In this document: positions 20,345-34,021 of the stretch, in pieces | How positions within the stretch are numbered: the first letter of the stretch is position 1 | Layout of the letters: every line of letters starts with the position of its first letter | Assembly: GCA_022702545.1 (NCBI GenBank) | Contig: JAHRBC010000004.1 | Coordinates: 3,534,001 to 3,598,000 of the forward strand | Source of the DNA: Phycomyces nitens | Taxonomy: Eukaryota; Mucoromycota; Mucoromycetes; Mucorales; Phycomycetaceae | Length of the DNA stretch: 64,000 nucleotides | Reading direction: 5' to 3' | Position numbers and translations under genes: made by a program | The notes under the pieces: generated by a model | The model's input: only the letters and a program-made list of their open reading frames with translations | What the model was told of the DNA's origin: nothing | Databases searched by the model: none

Positions 20345-23300
20345 TTATTGATTTAAAGTAAAAAAACGGAAGTAGTTCTTGCAAAAGAAGTGATAAGATC
20401 CAAACTTGAAGAGGTTGATGCGAGAAAGGCGCTCACCTAAGGTCAGATGTAGCATGCATTCGATTCTAGCATCTTCCAACTTGCAGTATTGTTCAGTTGC
20501 TTGGCAGCCAACTATTGCCAAGTTCAGGTTGGGTGAGGAAAGTTGGTAATGCTGAATGTACAAAACACCATTACTTTCCATCACCTTTCCAGCAAAAAGT
20601 CTGTTGGCATCATGGTTGTAAGAAAACGCGACAGAGACACCAGCAACAATCTTTCTGTTTACATGATTGTTGTCCACAAATTCCTGACGTTTACCAAAGT
20701 AATTGTCAGAAAATTTGCTTCCTTGATCATTAAAAAAGGCAGATATACCGGGTCCACTTTGTACACGAGTTCTTGTAGTCCTGTCAATCCATGAGCTTCC
20801 GTTAGCAATGTGTCTGAGCATATCTTGCTTTCCAAACTTATGGGTAAGATCCCTGTTATCAGCACGACGGTTCGAATACACCAAATGAGTCCGGATGAAC
20901 TTGTTAAATTGTTCACCTTTCTCGGTCTCAAAATGTAAAGCACAACCAAACCTCTTGATGTCTTCCTTAAGATGCAGCAGAAGGTGGGTCTTCAGGGTCA
21001 GGCTGAACTTGGTCTTAGCATAGACATCGTATTCGTGCAAGGACTTGACCAGACGGCGAGCAGCATTATCGATGTTGTTGAGATATTGATCAAAGTCAGT
21101 GGTTATCTCTCGAACAAACAGTAAAGATGATAGAATACCAAGTTCTGTAAAGGGCTTGGCAATCATACAAACTTTTGGGTCGTCTGTGAATTCAGCATTA
21201 AGAATCGGCGGCAGAACTTGCACCAGAATCTTGAACTCCTTGCCAAGGTAAGATCCACTATGTCTAAGCTTCTTTCTGAAAGTCCTTGTAAAGTCCCTAG
21301 AACCTTTTTCTTGCTCCAACAGATCAGATAACTTTACTTGTGAAGCAGTGTTTCCCTTTAAAACTTCCTTGAACAAATGGTTAACAAGGTATTTACATAC
21401 TCCAAGAGCAACAGTATGCAAAATCTCTACAGGTGTATCAAGGGCGGGATCGAACGACTGCAGACACAGTAGGTCTTCGGTACCGGTATTACTATATCCA
21501 AGATCAGCAAGAATAAGCGCCTTATCGGTTGGCTTCTCTGTTTCCAGGTAAAGGTCGTCGATGTTCGGTAAGATACCAGGAATTGCCTTCTCTTTGCGGG
21601 TTGGGTCAGCGGCAGCAAGCTCAAAATGTTCCTTTGATCTGCGTGGACAGTGGCAAACCAGATGATCAGAGTTGAACTCATCAAAAGACACTCTTCCCAA
21701 GTTGCGGTAGTAGCACTTTCTACAAGGGAAATTGGACGTTGAGTGCTTCAAGCCAACAAGTTCAGCATGGCGGGCGTTGTCAGCCGTAACGAAGAGCAGT
21801 GGAGCACAGACAGTTACAGTCTCGTTATAGACTGACGAGTACATCTCAACACCATTTTCAAGGGACTTGAGGTCGGCAGTGAGAACGGGCATCAGATGCG
21901 TCGACTTGAATCCGGCTTGTTGAGAAACTGCGGTGACAAAGAAGTTGTTTTCGCGTCGGTTTCTCATACCATATGGCATGGCAGGGAAGTTTACCAGCAC
22001 ACTGTCATACATACCATGAGTTTTCGTCAGATTTCCAGAGGTATCGTCAGAAAAGATAGCAAGTGGGGCGACAATGGCCTTCTGATATCGAATGAACTGG
22101 TTGGCACTGTTGAATATCGGCTTTTGCAAAGGATGGTTTTTGAACAACAGGCCATAGTGCATTTGGTTCAGAGATACTTCACCAGAGGAAATCCAGTACT
22201 TAGGATGACTATAGAGCATAGGAGGGAGCCAAACAGAATCCAGGTACTTAGTTTCGTATGCGACAGGAGAGCTTTGTACTTTATGTAAAGGATGGCCTTC
22301 ACTGTCAAAGCCTTGTTCAACAAGAAATCCATCAAAAAGAGTGAGCGTGTTTCTGAGGTAAAACTTCTCGACTAAAACCGATTGTCCACTGGATAGCACC
22401 ACAACATCACCAACCCAGAAGTCTTTGCCGTTTGCTTGTACAAAGGGATGCTGGAACAAAGGATTTCTTCTCCATTTTTCGCCTTGCTGGACAGAAAGAC
22501 ACTGATCTTCGGTGAAATCAGGGAGAGCCGAAAGATATGGTGCCTTTTGAGGGTTTGCCAAGAGAAGACGTATGTGATCCGAAGGCAAATTGAAGTGACA
22601 ATCTACAGTCTTTTCTTGGCCGGTGATGCCTGAGCCCAAATTTGAGGTGGCCTTGATGGTAACCTTCTTGACAGTCGTAGGGAACAGAGGAACCTTGTTG
22701 AACTTGTTGTGCTGATAATTCAACAAGGTTCCGACCTTTGGCAGCTTGAACTCTGCTTTGGCCTCATCTGCTTTCTTCTTCAACCCAAACAGCAGATTGA
22801 TAGTATACATGATCTTTGTAAGCATGGAAACAGAGATCATGCTGTCGTCACCGTCGACAAAGGCTTGCAAGACTAAAGTCTGGAGATTCTGGAAAGGAAA
22901 GAAGGGAGGTACGCTTCGATTCCATTCACCAGACGCAGCAGAAAAATCCAAAAGAGATTGGCAGTCTTCAAAGGCCAAGGTAGGAAGATCCGATTCCCTG
23001 TTGCTGTCAATTGTTGATGATGCCATGTTGAAAATTCTCTCTCTAAGAGATGAAAGATCCTCTCCCATGGCTTCTTCCTGTTCTTCCTCAATCATGGCTG
23101 AAAGATCAGCTTGAATGCTGCTTCTTGATCATCTTCCGCAACATTAAATTCTCTTTGTGAATCGGGAATATTTGTGGCGTTGGGATCGAGTACATTTTCA
23201 GTTGATGAATCCAAAGAGGTAACTGGATTATGGGCCTGAATGTGTCGCTGAAGATTATACAATGTACTGCACTCTTGCGAAAATATGTGGCAGACGAGAG

Positions 23301-23361
23301 AATGGTTTACGAGCTTAATTTTGCTCAAGCATTTATTATATGTTAACTTTTCCTTTCCCAT
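20345..23361 (-). pseudogene. DDE transposase of the 19.8-24.5 kb element, frameshifted
   Basis: The main frame (23095-20345) encodes 916 aa. A short upstream frame, ATG 23361 to stop 23092-23094, carries a Cys/His segment (CHIFSQECSTLYNLQRHIQAH) that looks like the N-terminal zinc finger of such transposases. The two overlap by four bases (ATGA), and no GT-AG intron joins them in phase. A one-base shift near 23100-23112 would fuse them, giving about 1,000 aa. Catalytic candidates are visible: Asp in FVTADNARHAELVGLKH followed by PCRKC, Asp in DTPVEILHTVALG, and Glu in FETEKGEQFNKFIR. This is the same D, D, E order as in the Tnp2 copy at 1789-4802, though the sequences differ greatly. Such proteins occur in CACTA/Plavaka-like fungal elements; the subfamily is my inference. 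The 916-aa part has no stop, so decay is recent, or the second frame is used on its own. Confidence 0.75.
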
Positions 23362-24059
23362 TATAAAGTGATGTTGAGTAAATGAAAAAAGAAAACCAAA
23401 GAAGGTGCCTGTCAACAATTAGACCAATGATTACTTAAATAGTTTTCTGACTTTGAATTTTGTCTTGGCATTTTTTTTCTTTTCTTCTTATTTTTACTAG
23501 TCGATTTTTTTCTCTTTTTTTCTTACTCATCAAACAAAAATTGTAATGACTGATGATTAATACTCTAGTTTTATAGAGAATACTCAAATCATGCTTCTGA
23601 TCAGTTCTGGTAAATAAAATAAACCATATATTACTTTTGTACTTGTTAATTAATCAAGATCCTTTTAATTAAGTGCTTGTCATTATGAGGTAAGCTTTTA
23701 CATGAATAAACAAGCCACTGCAAGCTAAAACACTTCACATACTAACACATGGTTTACATTTTAGACAAGGAAATGGCATACAAAACAGCATCATTCTTCA
23801 TCCATAACAAAGGTATTTTACTATATAATTATCAGTGTAAATACAACTACTAACTTTTGCCATTTTTCAATACTAGCAATGGATATTTCTGTCTGTGGTT
23901 ATATGAATAGTTTGTCTGTGACCCTGGCTCTTTACACTGCAACCTTGCTTGTCCATATATCATGTCAGTGAACCTTGCTGGAGTCCAAGTAGCCAGGTAA
24001 ATTCTGGACAGGTATCAAGCAAAGGCCAAGTAAAAGCCTAGTAGTGGCCTAGTAGTGGC

Positions 24060-24081
24060 CTAATTCTAATTCTAATTCTAA
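24060..24081 (+). repeat. short tandem repeat (TAATTC) inside transposon
   Basis: About four copies of ATTCTA/TAATTC lie directly after two copies of GTAGTGGCCTA (24041-24062), in the subterminal part of the transposon. Confidence 0.55.
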
Positions 24082-24285
24082 TAAAAGTTGAACCCCCCTA
24101 ATATTTTCCCAATATTTTTTCTAAATAAAATTGCTGTATTCCAAAACCCATTATTTCCAAATTCGTTTTAGCAGCTATAATTTAAACCCATTCTATGGCC
24201 AGATTTCCTTATTCTATATAAGGCGATTTATTGCTCCCAGCAAGCGCCGATAAAAGTGCTGAAAACCTGTCCAAATTAGTAATCA

Positions 24286-24303
24286 AATTTCTTTTGGTGT
24301 GAT
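24286..24303 (-). repeat. inner inverted repeat, right
   Basis: Exact complement of the 18-bp left copy at 20078-20095. Confidence 0.75.
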
Positions 24304-24439
24304 AAAGAAACGTATTGAGTTATAAAACCAGCTTTTATATTTTGACAGTAGTGGGGTTTGAGATTAATATATGTGTGTATATTGCAAAAATGCCTATTAG
24401 ATTTACCATTCCAAGATACCGTAACAATAGATTTGATTA

Positions 24440-24498
24440 CTAAATCCATACCACCAGCACTGCGCTGTGTGATAAATGACAGGTGCTGTGGAGAACAC
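24440..24498 (-). repeat. outer inverted repeat, right
   Basis: The complement of this stretch matches 19761-19819 with about ten mismatches over 59 bp. Confidence 0.7.
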
Positions 24499-24761
24499 CT
24501 CTAGCAATATATATATATATATATTTATATATATCAATCTACTTGTTAATCAAATCATAGATATATGCCAAGAATATCCATCAAGATTGTTTTATCTTGC
24601 TTGGGATTTTGAGTGGAAATAGACAGATTTTGCAGCACTTTTCGATTTGTACTTTTCAAATAATCCCATACTCTTTCCAACGGTGAAACACATATTCCAA
24701 TTCATGGAACTCCATGCATCTACAAACGACCAATTTGGATTTCTGCCCTAAATAATTGGGA

Positions 24762-25838
24762 GTCTATAATGGCAGGTGGAGGATGCTGATGATGGAATTG
24801 AAGGCATTGGTTCTGTTAAAGGTTCAACTGACGAGCAATGCTTCTTGTATATCTGATCCACAAACAAAATGCCATTATCCAACACTCTTTTTGTACGTTT
24901 TCTTGTACTGGTGTTTTGTTTTCAAACATCTTCAGCCAATGCATCTTTTGCTTTGAATAATTGTTGTCGAAACTGGGTGCAAACATACTGAAGACTATCA
25001 ACTATATTGTCGTACTTTCCAAGGTCGCCTCCAAAGATTTCCTTTGCGAACCTGAAAAAAAAGCATTTGGATAGTCGCATCCTCCTGTAATTCCAAAGAT
25101 ATCAAAGATTGCTTTTGCTCAATCCAAAAAAAAAAAAGAGAGCTACGGCAACAAGTGGATCCAAGGGCTCAGCAAGGTATGGACGGATCGTTCCGGCGTT
25201 CAGCAAATGAAAAAGCCTTGGCCCAACAAGGAGAAGGAAGCCGTGAGGCAAACGTAATGTCTTGGCTATTATTATTATTACTATTTTGCCCTAAATCTAA
25301 AACATCTTGGGTAGTCGTGTCTATAGCGATGACGACGACGATTGGAGGGAGTGGGAATCTTTTCAACATTTGCAGACAATATTCATTGATGCGTAGATAA
25401 AACTCGAGATCTACATTGTGTTGGATTTTTACTGGTATTGGAGCAAGTTGATGATCATTCTTTGAAATAGGCTCGTATAAGACATAATAATTCATTAAAT
25501 CAGACCATTCTGTTGGGATTGCCTTGTATTTATCACGGGCAGTTTTATCTTTAATGATCCCCGTTAGAACATCAAGCAATCTACGAATGAAAAAGTGGGG
25601 AATCAAGGAGAAATATAAATTTACCGATTATTTTTGTAACAAATATATTAATAATATCAGTCTACTCATTAAAATCAGCTTTTCTTTCTCTCTTAATAAA
25701 TGCTTATAGAATAACAACTATTTCTTGCAGAGTTTGTTGATTTTGGTTTGTTACCTTTGTCACTAGCTATGAGGTAACAAGCGTGTTTATACTCCGAGTG
25801 GAATTTTTGTGGATACCTTCTAAATCGACACAGCATAA
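24762..25838 (-). pseudogene. decayed multicopy-family gene (PD-(D/E)XK-like?)
   Basis: Coding-like pieces run along the minus strand. A 5' piece (about 25838-25755) ends ACYLIASDK before GTAACA. The central frame (25606-25169) has LLDVLTGIIKD, PIPVKIQHNVDLEFYLRINE, then MLKRFPLPPIVVVIAIDTT and a WAKAFSF segment, and stops at 25169. A 3' piece (about 25050-24762) reads EIFGGDLGKYDNIVDSLQYV and has an in-frame TGA followed by more open frame. The pieces are separated by the stop, a poly-A frameshift zone near 25126-25137 and introns. The middle part resembles Rpn/transposase_31-like proteins of the PD-(D/E)XK fold, where an ExQ strand precedes FxxRxxEYC, but the acidic residue is Lys here. I recall many such copies in mucoralean genomes. 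Family assignment is tentative; the broken state is clear. Confidence 0.45.
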
Positions 25839-25934
25839 ACCAAGTCACGGTCTATATGGATTGACATGAATACTAAAGTCAATGCATAATATAGATGTGC
25901 TTCATTTAATTTTTGATAGACAGGAAACCAAAGT

Positions 25935-28122
<2,188 letters not shown>

Positions 28123-28130
28123 TATAAAAG
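28123..28130 (+). promoter_or_regulatory. probable TATA box of homocitrate synthase
   Basis: TATAAAAG lies 86 bp before the ATG at 28216. A CA/AC-rich leader and a C/T-rich stretch follow, as in strongly expressed fungal genes. Confidence 0.5.
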
Positions 28131-28215
28131 CAACCCAATCTGTCCACAACACAGCACAGTACAACACAATACAGCTACCAATTACAACACAACCAACTTT
28201 CTTCTTCTTACAATC

Positions 28216-29687
28216 ATGTCGCCTCCCAGAGATCTTTCCCAGACACCTGCAGTTACTGCTGCACCTGCCCAGCGCACTCGCGAGCCCTTTGTCTCCCCTT
28301 ACATGCCCAAGTATCCCGACCCAATGTCCAACATCTCCAGCTTCAAGATCATTGAGTCTACTTTGAGAGGTAAGCATTAATTATAACCAAATATCTTCAA
28401 ATCCTTACACGTTCTATAGAGGGTGAGCAGTTTGCCAATGCATTTTTCGATACTGCCAAAAAGGTCGAGATCGCAAAGGCACTTGATGCCATTGGTGTCG
28501 ACTACCTCGAGTTGACCTCTCCTGCTGCCTCTGAGCAGTCCTACAACGACTGCAAGACCATTGCCGGCCTTGGCTTAAAGGCCAAGATCCTCACCCATAC
28601 TCGCTGCCACATGGACGATGCTCGTCTTGCTGTCGAGACCGGTGTTGATGGTGTTGATGTTGTTATTGGCACCTCTAGCTACTTGCGCGAGTTCTCTCAT
28701 GGAAAGGACATGGACTACATCACCGACAAGGCCATCGAAGTCATTACTTACATCAAGAGCCAGGGACGCGAAGTCCGTTTCTCTACCGAGGACTCCTTCC
28801 GTTCTGACCTTGTCGATCTCCTCAGCATCTACAAGGCCGTTGACAAGATTGGTGTTGACCGTGTCGGAATCGCTGATACCGTAGGCTGTGCCAACCCTCG
28901 CCAGGTCTACGAACTTGTCAAGACTCTCCGTAGTGTTGTCAACTGCGACATTGAGTGCCACTTCCACAACGACACTGGCTGTGCTATTGCCAATGCCTAT
29001 GCTGCCCTTGAAGCCGGTGCTACTCATATTGACACCTCTGTTTTGGGTATTGGAGAGCGTAATGGTATTACTCCCTTGGGTGGTTTGTTTGCTCGCATGT
29101 ATGCAGCAGACAAGGATTATGTTATGGGCAAGTACGACCTCAAGTTGATCCGTAATGTCGAGAACTTGGTTGCCGATTCTGTCGAAGTCGCCGTTCCTTT
29201 CAACAACTACATCACCGGCTACTGTGCCTTTACTCACAAGGCCGGTATTCACGCCAAGGCCATCCTTAACAACCCTTCAACATACGAGATCTTGAAGCCC
29301 GAAGACTTTGGAATGTCTCGCTACGTGAGCATTGGTCACCGTCTGACTGGATGGAACGCAGTGAAGAACAGAATCGAGCAGCTCCGTCTGACTGACATGA
29401 CTGATGATGATGCCAAGGCCGTTACTCAAAAGATCAAGGAACTCGCTGATATCCGCCCTCTTTCCCTCGACAATGTCGATTCTCTTCTCCATCAATACCA
29501 TGATGCCAAAAAGACCTCTAACCACATCACCATCCTCGAGAAGATTGCCACACCCGACCAGCTTGCAGAGCCTGTTGTCAAGGCACCTGCTGCCAAGGCA
29601 CCTGCACCTGTCAAGGCACCTGCACCTGTACCTGTCAAGGCACCTGCACCTGCACCTGTCAAGGCAGCTCAGCCCGTCAAGAAGTAG
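28216..29687 (+). CDS. LYS20: homocitrate synthase
   Basis: Exons 28216-28369 and 28420-29687 (50-nt intron) encode 473 aa. The protein catalyses acetyl-CoA + 2-oxoglutarate to homocitrate, the first step of the fungal alpha-aminoadipate route to lysine. It is a TIM-barrel DRE-TIM enzyme: [14 protein letters not shown] carries the catalytic Arg-Glu and metal-binding residues, and H232/H234 (ECHFHNDTG) are the paired metal-ligand histidines. GIGERNG and [10 protein letters not shown] are also typical. Length and order match fungal Lys20/Lys21 up to about residue 435. The tail beyond that is unusual: short Ala-Pro repeats separated by VK (KAPAP, PVKAPAP), ending in KK. No peroxisomal or clear mitochondrial signal is seen. 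Codon use is more C-rich than in neighbours, which suggests high expression. Confidence 0.95.
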
Positions 29688-30288
29688 AGTTGGCCGGCCA
29701 CCAGTTGAACCAAAATTGCCATCCTTTCAAAAATTCTCATTTTACCTCTTCCACTCCATTGTAAAAAGCTTTCTTCTCATCTTCATTAACATTCAATGAC
29801 TCCTTTATATCATAATAAAACAAAAAATATCTGTTAATCATTTACAAATCAATACAATTGGCTCCAATTAGTTTAATGTTGATTGGTTGCCTCTATTATT
29901 ATTTTTGGTTGGAGTCCAAGGTTTCTTTGGTCAATGAATAATAATAGGCTGATTACAGTGCTTCCAATAACCAATTTCGTGGCTAGTCTAATTATTTATT
30001 TGAGTTGATGGTGATCTTTATACCTACACTATCTTTCGGAGCCAATGAAACTGTCCAAAGTCCATATATTTATGAATTCAACATGGAGAGTATACATACA
30101 TACTGTGTTGATGACAAGAATATACAATTGCTTTTTTTAAAAAAGTTTATTTCGTGTTTCATTTTACTACCCCCCATTTTCTGACAGGTGCCTTTTTGTA
30201 TCACTAATCCAACAAAAAAAGAATCTATCTTTATATATATATATATTACACCAGACTCTAATAGCCTTTGGAAAACAAGACATTACTC
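29688..30288. other. intergenic between convergent genes
   Basis: Contains the 3' regions of homocitrate synthase (plus) and the FolD-like gene (minus). AATAAA-type signals occur near 29813 (ATAATAAAAC). No gene is seen. Confidence 0.6.
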
Positions 30289-31685
30289 TTAGTCTAGTTT
30301 ACTCCAACGCTTGGCACTAATACACGTGTTCTTCATCAGCATGGCAACCGTCATGGGTCCAACGCCTCCGGGAACAGGAGTGATTGCACTGGCAACAAGC
30401 TTTGCCTGGTCAAATTCCACATCACCAGCCCAACGAGTACCAGACTTTTTGGTAGAGTCTTTTGTACGCGATTCAATATAAAATAAATAGATTAGTAGCT
30501 GAAATGGCCCAGTTGCGGTCTAAAGCGATAATTACCAGGAACACCACTGATGCCAACATCAATCACAATAGCTCCGGGCTTGATCCAGGAACCCTTGATA
30601 AGTTCTGGTTTTCCAATGGCAGCAACAACAATATCAGCTTGCTTGACCTTTGCAAATATCATCCAATTGAGTACAGGTATGGTCAGACGTGTCTATTGAA
30701 TGCTTACAAGGTTCTCGAGTCCAACGGTCTTGGAGTGGCAGAGAGTCACGGTTGCATTCTCGCCAGTCAGCAAGGAAGCAACGGGTGTACCCTTTATGTA
30801 TTTAAATAAAAAATAATAATCCACATTATTGTTAGATTTCCCAAGCCATTACTGTTTTTTTTCTATACTTACCACAATGTCACTACGACCAATGACGACC
30901 GCATGCTTTCCTTCCAAGTTGACACCTACAACATCACTTTATGTTTTAAAGCGCTGTCCATACCATATCAAACCACCTGCCATCTTTTGTTACCAGTAGA
31001 CTTTAGCAGCTCAATGATTCCCATGGGAGTACAAGGCTTAAAGAGAGGGACGCCAGATCTCTTGGTCATGTATCCAATATTGAGAGCGTGGAATCTAATG
31101 TTTTGGGCCCAACAAAATCCCGATTGATCTAGTCAGCCAAAGGAGCTCTTTATCCAATCAATCGGCCCTTACCCATCCACGTCCTTTTGGAAATCAATGG
31201 CGTGAATAACCTTGGCCTCATCAATGTGTTCAGGTAAAGGCATCTGTACAAGGATGCCGTGGACCTTGGGATCATCATTCAGCTCTTTTACTCTTTGCAG
31301 GAGAGCAGCCTCGGTAATATCCTCGGGGAGCTTGTCGGTGGTGACAGCAATGCCACACTGATTAAGACGTAGAGTGTAAGACGGGTTTGACAGTGCTGGT
31401 TATGCGTTCTTTTTTTTTTTTGATAGACTTGCCTCTTTGGCTGCCTTGTCCTTTGTCTTTACGTACATGGACGAATCCTCGCGTTGGCCGACCTGGACGA
31501 TAGCAAGGTGAGGAGAGAACTCGGGGAGCTTGGCCTTTGCGTCTGCAATCTCTTGCTTTATTTGATTGCGCACTGATCTATATGATCAAAGAAAAGAAAA
31601 ATATGTCAGTTTGGAATGCAGGGTTGGTGTCTTGGACAAGGACATACTGTGCAAGGACCTTTCCGTCAATAATTGTTGCAGTCAT
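30289..31685 (-). CDS. methylene-THF dehydrogenase/cyclohydrolase (FolD-like)
   Basis: Eight exons join in phase to 295 aa: 31685-31648, 31577-31433, 31357-31173, 31094-30994, 30925-30873, 30791-30708, 30647-30536 and 30458-30289. The enzyme interconverts 5,10-methylene-, methenyl- and 10-formyl-THF in one-carbon metabolism. Y51 and K55 ([12 protein letters not shown]) form the catalytic YxxxK motif. [20 protein letters not shown] and FKPCTPMGI line the folate site; [15 protein letters not shown] is the dinucleotide-binding stretch; [15 protein letters not shown] is the C-terminal signature. The size fits a stand-alone bifunctional FolD rather than the trifunctional C1-THF synthase. Absence of an obvious targeting peptide suggests a cytosolic enzyme. 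The intron after 31433 uses a GC donor (GCAAGT); a GT alternative breaks the frame. Confidence 0.93.
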
Positions 31686-33183
31686 TTTATTTTGGATTTT
31701 AATAGTTTATTCTCGTAATGAGCTTGGGAATGGAAACAAGAAAGATGTCAAAGAATAAGAAAAGAGTGTGGTTTGACTAGCAACTGTATTTTAAAACTAA
31801 AAAAAAAAGGGTCTCACAAAACACAGAGGTGTAAGCAAAAGGCCTTGTTTTTAATCATCTATGATTTTTCACTTTGATTTAATTGATTGTAAATATTTGT
31901 CAATCAATGCAACAATATCTATTCACACTAGATCTCTATTTTCAACCTCTAATATGCCCTGTAGATAGCTTCTTTAATGACAAGAACAAGGCCTGGGACA
32001 AATGCGGTGATTAGAGATCTTTATGAGTAAGACTGCAGTCACCACGACACACACACACAAAGACATCTACACATTTCAGTGCGCGGTTTGAATAGGATCT
32101 AATTCAAAGAATATAGCAAAATTGTTTTCAAATTTGAAACAAGACTACACGATCTCTAAAGAGGCATGTTTGGTTACGACAAGATGCCTATTAATGTGTG
32201 TGCATGGTCTTGGGCCATATTATAAACTAGCGCAATAATTAATAAAATATAAGCTTATAAATATAGTTGATCTCACAATGTGCTTTATAAACAAGCACAC
32301 ATACAATATAACTGAATATCGCTTGAATGATTCTCGGGTTCCTTGTCTTCAAGGCAGATTAGATGCCGAAAAAAAGTTGCGACGGTCGAATTGGACAGAC
32401 TGAATCATTCTTCAATATAAATGACATGTACCATGATATATAAATCATTTGCTCCAATATAAACTAGGATGATTCATCATATGGCAAAGAGTATACTTGT
32501 ACAATGTAGTCTATCCTGGTTGCTTGTACTCTTTGCCACTAGACTTTTTTTTGTTCACCCTTGATATGATTGCTAATATGAATCTAGAGAACCGGCTCCC
32601 CCCCTTTTTTTGGGTTATCAAGTATGTAAAGATATACATATCTCTACAACGGAATAAAGTAACAGTCTAATGTGTCTGCCACATAAAGCACCCTTTTTTT
32701 TTAAAAAACTAACCGCACAACCATAAATAATCATTAGGATAAATGTACAAAAATTGGTTAAACAAGTATCCTTTCATGACTTCAAGATTATCAATCAGTA
32801 ATCTTCCCAATAGGTCAATCATACTGACCAGGTCAGGATTGCCAGACATGTATCCTCAAATAGTGATAAAAATATATATATGAGTGGGTTATTTTGTGGT
32901 CTCAGAGGTACATTGAGATATAGTTTAGCTCATAATAGACACCATGGCCTCCCACGACCATAAAGCATGGCCTTTTATTGAGATCTTCACTAAATGCAAG
33001 TGTTTTTGTGTCCCTAAAAATACATGCTCGGTCAATTTTATATTTGCATATTAATTTCTTTTTTATTTATTTATTTTATTTTATTTTATTACCAAAGCAT
33101 ATATATATATATTACTCTCTCTTTATCTTTCTTTATATATCTATTTTCTTACACACAAACACACACACACTCTCTCTCTCGTA
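31686..33183. other. long spacer between divergent genes
   Basis: About 1.5 kb with no supported gene. The FolD-like gene starts at its left end and the Mpo1-like gene at its right end. The right end has TATA-rich and then C/T-rich sequence (33095-33183) just before the ATG at 33184, likely the promoter and leader. Confidence 0.55.
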
Positions 33184-34021
33184 ATGACAACTCCAGACAT
33201 CTTTAGTCTCAAGAAGCAGCTGGTTCTCTATGGAGCTCATCATTTCAACAAGATCAATGTTGCCATTCACATGGTGTTTGTGCCTGTCATCTTCTGGACA
33301 GGTATTTAAAACTCTTCACAAAAGCTAATGATCAAACTGACTCCCGAAACCAGCCCTCGTCTTTGCCTCCAAGACAGGCCCACTAATCTCGGTCGAGTCT
33401 CTGCCAAGTGTTCTGCAGCCGCTGTTTGTACTGGAACCCAACCTGGGTCTATTTGCCGTTGTATTCTACAGCACTTACTACGCCATACTTGATCCTATTG
33501 CAGCCGTGAGTTTGTTTTTACTAATCCAGTGTCTTACCTACATATTTCCCACGGCACCGAGTCTAATGACCATTTTCTTTTTTCAAATAATAATAATAAT
33601 AATACTAATATATATGAATTGATCTAGTTACTCTATGCTCCAATCCTATTCTTCATGTCATCAACTGCCACTCAGTTCCAATTGACTCGGCCCAATGCTA
33701 TCCAGGAAGCACTTGTGCTCCACATCACTTCTTGGATTTTCCAGTTCATTGGTCACGGTGTGGCCGAGAAAAGAAGTCCTCGTCTGATGGACAATCTTGT
33801 CCAAGGTAAGCCAGAAATTCAAATGTTACATTATCATTTTATTTAACTTTCTGGATGTGTGTGTAGCATTGGTATCTGCGCCATACTTTGTGTTCTTTGA
33901 AGTCTTGTTCTATCTCGGCTACCGACCAGATCTCTATAGAGAGATGAGCATCGATGTGGCCAAGGATGTAAAGGAATTCCGGGCACGTCGAGAAGCCCAG
34001 AGAAAGGCCAAGTCTCTTTGA
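33184..34021 (+). CDS. MPO1: Mpo1-like (DUF962) ER membrane dioxygenase
   Basis: Four exons, 33184-33301, 33354-33505, 33628-33805 and 33867-34021, give 200 aa. The sequence is a clear DUF962 protein: YGAHHFNKINVAIHMVFVP near the start, ITSWIFQFIGHGVAEKRSP in the middle and APYFVFFEVLFYLGY near the end. There are four or so hydrophobic membrane segments. In budding yeast, Mpo1 (YGL010w) is an Fe(II)-dependent ER enzyme that removes one carbon from 2-hydroxy fatty acids during phytosphingosine breakdown. The conserved His residues in AHH, IH and IGH are the likely iron ligands and all are present. The C-terminus is a charged cytosolic tail (RARREAQRKAKSL) resembling an ER-retention type end. 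Confidence 0.9.

Larger units (their letters stand above)
19761..24498. mobile_element. CACTA-like/Plavaka-like DDE transposon with long inverted repeats
   Basis: The element surrounds a 3-kb transposase gene. Two inverted-repeat pairs flank it symmetrically. The outer pair is 59 bp (19761-19819 against 24440-24498), matching at about 49 of 59 positions. The inner pair is 18 bp and perfect, ATCACACCAAAAGAAATT at 20078-20095 and its complement at 24286-24303. Both pairs contain ATCACAC. Whether the real border is the outer or the inner pair is open. If it is CACACC of the inner pair, AT flanks both ends, compatible with a 2-bp target duplication. CACTA-superfamily elements start with CAC and make 2-3 bp duplications, which agrees with the transposase type. 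Confidence 0.7.

Noticed and set aside
28575..29252. 225-codon minus-strand frame
   Set aside because: It is antisense to homocitrate synthase; codon bias of the real gene keeps the reverse frame open.
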